64,000 bases of DNA from Crocodylus rhombifer (lineage: Eukaryota > Chordata > Crocodylia > Crocodylidae). Every line of letters begins with the position of its first letter. The first letter of the stretch is position 1. The DNA lies in NCBI GenBank assembly GCA_038503035.1, contig JAVSML010019068.1:66021-130020 (forward strand), given 5' to 3'. This document shows positions 59,101 to 64,000 of the stretch, one piece after another. The notes beneath the pieces are model-generated. The model did not search any database. It was not told where the DNA came from and worked only from the letters and a program-made list of their open reading frames with translations. The translations under genes and the position numbers were made by a program.

Positions 59101-59152
59101 CGTTACAGCCGTTGGGCCCGGTTCGGGGGGGGAGGGGCGGCCTTACCCGCAT
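37953..59152 (-). CDS. CLBA1: Clathrin-binding box of aftiphilin-containing protein 1 (six-exon gene)
   Basis: Join on the - strand: 59152-59147, 57472-56930, 45035-44887, 42204-42075, 40343-40227, 38120-37953. All introns are GT-AG and all phases agree, giving 370 residues from the exon-1 ATG or 344 from the in-frame ATG at 57400. Human CLBA1 is about 325. Family knowledge: an aftiphilin-related protein with a clathrin-binding region, presumed to act in vesicle traffic. Seen: [10 protein letters not shown] (57142-57113), the aftiphilin-type WGDFEGF signature; [16 protein letters not shown] in exon 3; [18 protein letters not shown] in exon 4; [12 protein letters not shown] in exon 5; and TYNLFLK and KIFNSDIC in exon 6. 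These match my memory of human CLBA1 in order. It is convergent with CDCA4, as in human. Which ATG is used is uncertain; the human protein also seems to start MQ, like the 57400 ATG. Confidence 0.88.
38390..38879 (+). repeat. Unnamed interspersed repeat family, copy 2
   Basis: In CLBA1 intron 5, opposite to the gene. Shares the cagtcaaaaag start, aatgaactgaaaagc, gcatcctgggatgctgggga and the aaatggttcatgtgcactga tail with the copy at 30340; shorter in the GC-rich middle. Confidence 0.75.
40227..40343 (-). CDS. CLBA1: CLBA1 exon 5
   Basis: The acceptor tttctatttcttag precedes [15 protein letters not shown]; 39 codons end at CAG ACC AAG-type sequence before the donor gtaaga (phase 0 on both sides). 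The [12 protein letters not shown] end matches human SLQHCKALIQTR as I recall it. Confidence 0.92.
40655..40990. repeat. Possible MITE in CLBA1 intron 4
   Basis: Begins cagacctcgtctacactag, a start seen often in reptile miniature elements; a related ctacactag/tagatgagccc pattern occurs near 31280-31470. The far end could not be defined. Confidence 0.3.
42075..42204 (-). CDS. CLBA1: CLBA1 exon 4
   Basis: The acceptor is a T-rich tract ending ttctag. The first T completes a Cys codon (TG|T) begun in exon 3; then 43 codons ([15 protein letters not shown]...GIDASEK) to the donor gtaatt. Phase fits both neighbours. Confidence 0.92.
43179..43637. repeat. hAT-type element in CLBA1 intron 3
   Basis: Left CAGGGGTTTTCAACC, right reverse-complemented CAGTGGTGCTCTACC. 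Flanks tcccaatc (43171-43178) and ttctaatc (43638-43645) match at 6 of 8. Confidence 0.75.
44887..45035 (-). CDS. CLBA1: CLBA1 exon 3
   Basis: The acceptor ctctgatttttctag precedes [20 protein letters not shown]; 49 codons plus two bases (TG) before the donor gtaaca. This is the aftiphilin-like region that gives the family its clathrin-binding name. Confidence 0.93.
45534..46304. repeat. hAT-type element, family shared with 1.7 and 47.4 kb
   Basis: Left CAGGGGTGGGCAATATAC; right reverse-complemented CAGGGGAGGGTAATTATTTT. GC-rich body. Just before the right end, aagtggccctctgcccaaaa is nearly identical to the element ending at 48960. The target duplication is unclear. Confidence 0.75.
46305..47393. 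other. CLBA1 intron 2 sequence, nothing else recognised
   Basis: No exon or repeat ends seen between the two hAT elements. Confidence 0.45.
47394..48960. repeat. Long hAT-type element carrying a minisatellite
   Basis: Left CAGGTGGGCAAAATCTG; the right end reads aaataattgtctgccccgcc. Flanks ttagaaca (47386-47393) and ttagaaat (48961-48968) share the first six bases. Length 1567 bp, GC-rich, with a C-rich minisatellite inside. No transposase frame: long open frames here lie in low-complexity sequence. Confidence 0.7.
48300..48600. repeat. C-rich minisatellite, units about 40-50 bp
   Basis: At least five units share cacaacccccaacataaccta and a following tgccccccacaccc, starting near 48304, 48351, 48388, 48436 and 48479. 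The complementary (CLBA1 transcript) strand is strongly G-rich. Confidence 0.85.
48969..50199. other. CLBA1 intron 2 sequence, nothing else recognised
   Basis: No coding exon or repeat end supported. Confidence 0.45.
50200..51655 (-). mobile_element. CR1 LINE, 5'-truncated, older
   Basis: Starts at the reverse complement of a CR1 3' end (gagggttggaagggacctca) and runs back through decayed ORF2: frames 50277-50621 ([20 protein letters not shown]), 50625-50861 and 50852-51094 ([24 protein letters not shown]). It reaches the RT N-terminal part near 51650. Same strand as CLBA1, in its intron 2. Confidence 0.9.
51656..51795 (-). mobile_element. Second CR1 piece abutting the first
   Basis: Repeats the [14 protein letters not shown] / [13 protein letters not shown] portion already present at about 50510-50660, so it is a separate insertion or an internal duplication. 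Confidence 0.8.
51796..52849. other. CLBA1 intron 2, GC-rich stretch of unknown type
   Basis: tagggacctaccgaactg at 51885 resembles the TAGGGGTCTAC end of the hAT at 31692, so 51885-52240 may be a non-autonomous relative. A second end was not found. Confidence 0.3.
52850..53200 (+). mobile_element. L2/Rex-like LINE ORF2 remnant
   Basis: Reading through, [18 protein letters not shown] resembles the KILxLxYKALxGLAPxYL segment found near the end of many L2/Rex-type ORF2 proteins, followed by a decayed tail. Short and old. Confidence 0.45.
53201..54451. other. CLBA1 intron 2 sequence, nothing recognised
   Basis: AT-rich, no exon or repeat end seen. Confidence 0.45.
54452..56145 (-). mobile_element. 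CR1 LINE split by a younger CR1
   Basis: The 3' end is at 54452 (atcatagaatcatagaaatt reversed) and runs to 55370, where an opposite-strand CR1 begins. It resumes at about 55781 (gttgaacagcacggggcc) and ends near 56145 in the RT N-terminal region. Frames 54540-54740 and 54730-55065 are C-terminal pieces. Confidence 0.88.
55371..55780 (+). mobile_element. CR1 3' end inserted into another CR1
   Basis: Carries a C-terminal ORF2 stretch ([20 protein letters not shown]) and ends ttctagtctatgattctatg. Bounded on both sides by the same opposite-strand CR1, so it is the later insertion. Confidence 0.88.
56292..56572. repeat. hAT-type element in CLBA1 intron 2
   Basis: Left CAGTGGTTGACAACC, right reverse-complemented CAGGGGTCAGCAACG. 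Target duplication not preserved. Confidence 0.65.
56930..57472 (-). CDS. CLBA1: CLBA1 exon 2
   Basis: The acceptor tactagaactttttag precedes [13 protein letters not shown]; 181 codons to GAG before the donor gtatgt, phase 0. Contains the WGDFEGF motif at 57133-57113 and an internal ATG at 57400 (MQNQQ) that may be the real start. The N-terminal part is Ser/Asn/Glu-rich and probably disordered. Confidence 0.9.
58085..58298. repeat. TA-flanked miniature element (mariner/Tigger-like) in CLBA1 intron 1
   Basis: Left caggtttccc, right reverse-complemented caggttttca, with TA on both outer sides (58083-58084 and 58299-58300). 214 bp, non-coding. Confidence 0.6.
58946..58973 (+). repeat. (GGGGCC) hexanucleotide run, about 4.5 units
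   Basis: ggccggggccggggccgggg continues to a fourth full unit. It lies in CLBA1 intron 1, about 170 bases past the exon 1 donor; the transcript strand reads (GGCCCC). Confidence 0.95.
59147..59152 (-). CDS. CLBA1: CLBA1 exon 1, coding part (two codons)
   Basis: ctgccATGCGG|gtaagg: an ATG with G at -3, one further codon, then a strong donor. It joins exon 2 in frame. The 5' UTR extends to an unknown start within the CpG island. If translation starts at 57400 instead, this exon is wholly non-coding. Confidence 0.6.
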
Positions 59153-59261
59153 GGCAGCGGCTCCGCAGGTGCCGGGACCGCCGGGCCGAGCACAGCGCGC
59201 CGGGGGCGGGGCCACGGGCCGGGTGGAAGCGGCAGGTTGCTAGGGGCGGGGTCGAGCAGCC

Positions 59262-59470
59262 TGGCCTCGCGGTGGGGGCGGGACTTAGCGGGTTCCACCG
59301 CACTATGGGAGGGCTTGTGGGAGGGGCAGGGCTCCAAGCGCTGGAATTACCCCGCCCCCGCCCCGGGGGTGTGGCCACGCGCCGGGGGCGGGGCTTAGTG
59401 AGTTTCACCGCCTTATAGGAGCGCTTGTGGGAGGGGGCGGAGTTCCAAGCGCAGGGGTTACTCCCCCCCA
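59262..59470. repeat. 110-bp tandem duplication in the CLBA1 promoter
   Basis: 59262-59358 and 59372-59468 align with period 110: gggggcggg(a/g)cttag, (g/t)tccaccgc, cttgtgggagg and (c/g)ttccaagcgc recur. Each unit carries a GC box. Confidence 0.8.
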
Positions 59471-59650
59471 GGGGAGCGAGGCCCCGCCCCCTTTTGCCTA
59501 CTGCTCCCGCGCAGAATGCCCGCAGGCCCCGCACCCCCGCGTTCTGGTCCAGCCCGCCAGCGCCGAGCGCCGGCGGGGGGACTGAGGAGGCCGGGCGCGC
59601 AGGGTTGGGAAACTGCTAAATGGGAAGAGAGCGGCCGTAGGGGTTTATTG

Positions 59651-60314
59651 TGGACCCGCACACTACAAGAAGCGGGGTCCCAGCATGAAGCAGTTTAAAA
59701 GGCCGCGTGTCCAACTCCGTAGCATCCAGTGGGGCACAGCTTTACTAGGGACAGACGGGACGGGAAAATGGCAGCGGTCACCACTGCCGTTGGCAGGCCG
59801 GTTTACACAGGATGAGCCTGCCTCGGGCAGGGGCCCCTCCAGCCCTGCCCTGCTGCTCTGGGGGTGTTGGTGGAGGCGCTGGGAGGCTGCTCCCTGGCGC
59901 TGTCGTTACAGTGCGCCTCATGGAGTCCGCCGGAGCGCGGTAATTGCTGCGCTGCCGCCAGCCTCAGCATCCCTGCACTTGAAACCATGGTGGCTGGGTA
60001 AAGCACCTCCACTGGCCTTTTGAGGTGCGGGGACACTGATACGTGGCGCACACACAGGGCACTGATTCACGAGGTGGGGGGCACATAGTGAGCACTGGCC
60101 AGGGGTCGGCGACCACCCACAGGCGCCGCCAGCAGCATCGGTGGCAGCCAGCGGTGACTGCGGGCTGCCCGCAGATGCTGTTGTCGGTGGGGTGGCAATC
60201 GGCGACCACCTGCAGGTGTCGCTGACAGTGTCGGCAGCACTTTTTTGCAGGGGGTGCACGGGCACCCGCGTGCACCCCCTCATGCCTCATCCCTGGCCAG
60301 GCATTATTGTGGTA
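59651..60314. other. GC-rich region, no gene assigned
   Basis: Includes an imperfect direct repeat (tcggcgaccacc at about 60108 and 60191) and a GC-rich inverted repeat near 60250-60280 (gggtgcacgggcacccgcgt). This may be a hAT-type element (caggggtcggcgaccac at 60102). Open frames overlap on both strands and show no family features. Confidence 0.4.
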
Positions 60315-60470
60315 GGGTTGTTCCCAGAGTTTTAAGATGAGGTTTGATAAGCCCTTGTCTTAGTGTCTAATGTGTTCACTAATGGGACAACAGTGATCTT
60401 CCCCTTGAGTAGGGAGCTGGGTTAGATGTGACCTACTGGAGCCCATCTTTTCTAGGATTCCTGTTCTTAA
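60315..60470 (+). mobile_element. CR1 3'-end fragment, old
   Basis: aagatgaggtttgataagcc then gagctgggttagatgtgacc then cttttctaggattcctg follows the CR1 C-terminal and 3'-end order. Confidence 0.5.
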
Positions 60471-60654
60471 AAGCCATTGGCTTTCCTCACCTTTCTGCTG
60501 TGCCCCCTTGTTGGGGATAGACTTGCCAAATTGCCAGGGATCTCAGCCATTTAATCTAGCCCTGCTGCAAGCTGCACTGTTCTCAAACCAGCCACACCAG
60601 GTGCCTCTTCCCAAAACCCTCTCATAAAAGATGTGCCCCAGCTGCCCCAGACAG

Positions 60655-60915
60655 CTTATTTAATTGTCTGCCCATTCTCATTGCGAGGAAATTTTCCCTT
60701 AGATTTAATCTAAATCTGCTTTGTTGCAGTTTAAGCCCTTTGCCACGTGGCCTCCCCTCTCTGGCAGGAAGGAGCTATTTGTCCCCCTTTATGGCAGCCT
60801 TTCAAATATTTGAAAACTGCTCTTGCATCCCTCTTTAATCTCCTTTCTTCAAATTAAACAGACCTAGTTCCTTCAGCCTTGCCTTGTCTTCCCTATGCTT
60901 GCCTTGCCATTATAT
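60655..60915 (-). mobile_element. CR1 fragment, old
   Basis: Reverse-strand CR1 C-terminal sequence: ttgcgaggaaattttccctt, gtttaagccctttgccacgt, tgaaaactgctcttgcatcc and cctagttccttcagcctt in consensus order. Confidence 0.6.
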
Positions 60916-63396
60916 TCTGGCTCACTATTGCCTCCCCCCTGAAACACTACGAGACTGAGTTAAAAAATCTTTATATTTCCCCCTCCAAAAGGCAGGTTCT
61001 TTTTATGTGTTCTTCTTCAGCTTTTCTCCACAGCCTGGAGGGTTAGCTGCATGCTATTTTTTTTCAAGGCCAGCTGAGATTCTCACATAATCACAAGATT
61101 TGAAGAGACAAACCTTTAAAAAAAACCCCATGATTAAATCCGGAGAACTAGCAACACTGTTTGCTCACTCCTGCTCTCCCATTTTCTCTCTCTCTTCTTC
61201 TTTCTCTGGGTCCTTTCAGCCTCCTAAGAGTATCCCTGTCTTGTTTCCCTTTTCTGTCCCTCTTACCCTCTTTGTCTCTCTTCCTTCGTCCACGCAGGGC
61301 AAGAGATTGATTTCACCCACTGTGCCAGCTGGGACTGGGAGGTGCTGCTCCAGCTGCTGTGCAGAACAGGCTGTCAGGCAGCCTCCCAGTCCCTCTTCGC
61401 TGTCTCTCTTGTGTTTTGAGTACAGAGAAGATGAAGCCCAGGGAAGGACAGGGGCACTGTTCCCATGGCTGCTGTTGGCTGACTGCTCTCATGCTCGTCT
61501 GGCTGAAAGCAGCACACAAAGAAGCCTCAGTTGTGCCTTTCCTTACGATTCTGGCTGGGATCCACTGCCTTTTGGCCTGTGTTTAAATATCTGCGTCTGC
61601 CCCAGCCAACCTAGGATCAGTGTGCATGTGAAGGACAAGGTTTCCCAGAACAATGCCTAGAGAAAGGAGACTCCCTACCGTTATGCCCCATCCCAGCCAG
61701 AGTCACAAACATTCATACCCCCATACTTCCTACTTCTGATCTGGAAGGACGCTCTACTTAGGGGTGAGAGACCAAATGTCCCAGCTGCAGGGCTAGCGTC
61801 GAGCTCTAGAATTAATGAGTGGGCTTCCAAACCAATTTCTTGTTCCCTGACGCCTTGTAGCCATTTCCATCAGGGCACCACTACTGATGATCTGGAGCAG
61901 GATCAATGAGGTTATTGTCTGGGAAACACCCTAAACTCATCTGAGCCATACTGTGGTGCATTAGTCATCCAGCCCTGACGTGCATGTGCGCAGGACCTCT
62001 TCATGTCTCCAACTTCGCATCTGGTCTTGAACTATGCACAGGATGGGGGTGATGGGGGAAGGCCAGCTGCTCGATCCGCGCGATTCTTTGAAACGGGTTT
62101 GTACTGCAGTGCTTTGTATTTTGGCTGCCTTCCCAAGGCAGAAGGCTAGGAGCCTATGAAACAAAGGCTGAGATTCTCCTTTGCATTTCAGGCTCCCCAA
62201 GTCTGAGCGGCCCGTGTACGTTTCAGGACCCCAAAGTCTGGCTCTGACCCCTCTGGGATCTGATGTACAATGAAGGCTGCTATCGCCAGCGAGAATTGGA
62301 GTGTCAGCCTTTGGCCTGAAGTTTTGAAAACCTGACTGCGGAGGAGACAGCGGTGCCCTTCCTCCTACAGGAACAACAGGAACCTCCCTCAGCAGACTCC
62401 AGAACACACTGGTAACAATGTTCTTTATTTATCTCTCCAAACCATGGCACATAATAACCCGCTGTGGGAAAAGCAGCTGCAGGCTGAGTCATGACTGAGG
62501 CTGCAGTTTCGCACAAATAAGCTTCGCTCCAGATATGCTAACCTGCAAAACCAGCTGCTGTGCCACCTAGTGGCATAACTACTTAAACCTGGAATAGAAA
62601 AGCCCTGAAAGATTACTGGAAGAATAATCTCTGCTGGTACAGATTACAAAGCCAGAAGGGGCTGTGATGGGGTATGTCTTCACTGCAGAGTCAAGGCCAG
62701 TTATCTACTCTTTAGAGTTAGCCTGGCTAAGGAGAGCAGGGAGAAGACAGGGTAGATTTGCCCCTTACAGATTAACTCAGAGATGCATAGCATAAGCTTT
62801 AGTAAGCAATGGGTTTACTTTGTCAGCTTCAGAACAACTCAGCTATAGAGCAATTGTAATAGCAGCTGATGAGTTGTGCTAAAGGGAGTGTTAGCCCTCA
62901 ACCCATTCTTGAATTTCTCAGCCCACATTAAAAAACTACTCCACTTGAATTAGGGGTTGGGTTTTTTTGGTGTGGCTGGGACTTGAGCAACCCTCAAGTG
63001 AACCTAATTCCCACACTGAGTCCCCTAGTTTTTGTTGGAGCCCTAACACAACTTTTAGAAAGAAAGCCAGCTTGGATTTCACAATTTAATACGCCATTTT
63101 TTAAAACCCTCCATGTAGACACTTACACAGCCATATTTGGAAAAACAAATGCGAGGCTGGAATTCTACAAATTCCCAAATAAAAATCATTTTTAGGTAAT
63201 TATAACCAAACATTTTTCACTCAATCTTGCTGAAGCAATAAAAAAACCCCAAAAGACGTTCACTTTGGGTTAAACGTGTTTTGTTTGACCCAAAATTAAA
63301 TATTCTGGGTTTATAGTTTTCAACGTTATATTAGCTAGAGCAGGAGATGGCCAACCTGCAGCATGTGTACCACAAGTGGCACAGGCAGCCTCTGTG
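60916..63396. other. Region upstream of CLBA1, nothing recognised
   Basis: A 186-codon frame at 61100-61660 is discussed under rejected items. No splice-bounded exon or repeat end supported. Confidence 0.45.
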
Positions 63397-64000
63397 GCTA
63401 GGGACAGAAGTTACACATAAACCAGTTTAAGTGATCAGAAGCTGGTTTAAACCTGTAACAGAATAGAATCCCAGTGCACATAAACCAGTTTCAAAATGGC
63501 CCAAATTGGTTAGAGATAAACCTGATTGAATGTAGCATTAGACTGAACTGATTTGGGGCAAACCGGTTGACGAATCTTCTGCCCCAAACCCTTTCCTGGT
63601 TCATGTTAAATCACAGTCCCCCAGCATCCCCGCATGCTTTCCAGCCCTGGGCTAATGTGTGCTGTCTGCTCCAGAGAGCAGGGCTGGCCCCACCCCTCTA
63701 CTCCCTAGCTGGAGCAGTGAGCGCTGCCAGTGTGGGGAGGGGGTGAGAGCAAGCCCAGCTATGGAGGCAGCTCAGTCTGGGGGTGGGGTGGGGGCAGGGA
63801 TTACCCGCCTCCTCCTCCCCAGGCAAACCCCAGCTGGGGTATGGGGACACGGAGAGGGTTAAACATCCCTTTTCCCCTGCTCAAATTTACCGGTGGCTAC
63901 GAATGTACTGTGAACTACAAAATCCTAATCTCCAACCTTTTTAAGGTGAAGAGCACTTTCTAAAGTAAAGGGGCAATCCAGGATCTACCTTCCCCCCCCC
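63397..64000 (-). repeat. Unnamed interspersed repeat family, copy 3 (runs off window)
   Basis: Reverse complement of the 30340 copy: ggctagggacagaagttaca, several aaaccagttt motifs, ccccagcatccccgcatgct, then the tctgctccagagagcagggc core. Continues past the window end. Confidence 0.75.

Larger units (their letters stand above)
58820..59650 (-). promoter_or_regulatory. CLBA1: CpG-island promoter of CLBA1
   Basis: A CpG-rich block with many GC boxes (GGGGCGGGG or GGGGGCGGG near 59008, 59200, 59243, 59273 and 59383) surrounds exon 1. No TATA box was seen upstream of exon 1. A head-to-head partner on the + strand is possible (AHNAK2 lies there in human) but none of its coding sequence is visible. 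Confidence 0.75.

Noticed and set aside
59458..60290. Frames on both strands taken as an AHNAK2-like first exon
   Set aside because: No AHNAK-type sequence is visible; the frames are a by-product of CpG-rich DNA.
61100..61660. 186-codon + strand frame upstream of CLBA1
   Set aside because: The peptide is Ser/Phe/Leu-rich from a pyrimidine-rich tract, matches no family I know, and lacks a visible promoter or splice context. It could be revisited with RNA data.
1..64000. tRNA, rRNA or snRNA genes
   Set aside because: No A/B-box pairs with a cloverleaf, rRNA core or snRNA motif was recognised by eye; a covariance-model scan would be needed to exclude decayed copies.

Overview
This is eukaryotic, vertebrate genomic DNA. 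Genes are split by canonical GT-AG introns, a CpG-island promoter is present, and the repeats are dominated by CR1 LINEs and hAT-type DNA transposons. That repeat mix suggests a non-mammalian amniote, most likely a crocodilian or turtle; the species cannot be named from the window. The sequence has a 100-base N gap at 7329-7428 and a 10-base N gap inside a (TG)n run at 26383-26392.

Two protein-coding genes are supported. CDCA4 (SERTA-domain family) lies on the + strand as one coding exon at 12530-13381, just inside a splice acceptor. CLBA1 (C14orf79 in human, aftiphilin-like clathrin-binding-box protein) lies on the - strand. I rebuilt it exon by exon, with splice sites and phases that agree: exon 1 ends at 59147 in a CpG island, coding exons lie at 57472-56930, 45035-44887, 42204-42075 and 40343-40227, and the last runs 38120-37953. 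CLBA1 and CDCA4 are convergent neighbours, as on human 14q32.33, which supports both names.

Layout: 1-12.1 kb holds hAT miniature elements, CR1 fragments and a Tigger-like remnant, with no sure gene. CDCA4 follows, with a long candidate 3' UTR that appears to be split by a CR1. From 15.5 to 24.7 kb there are three CR1 LINEs in the same orientation, one broken by only a single obvious frameshift in the part present. From 24.7 to 36.2 kb is intergenic DNA with a foldback element, a 2.36-kb hAT transposon with intact ends and a CGGBP1-like zinc finger, and an unnamed repeat family. CLBA1 and its candidate 3' UTR span 36.3-59.2 kb, and its introns hold many hAT and CR1 insertions, some nested. 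After the CpG island, 59.5-64 kb holds GC-rich sequence, old CR1 pieces and a third copy of the unnamed repeat, which runs off the window.

Most remaining open reading frames are chance frames in GC-rich repeats or fragments of transposon proteins.
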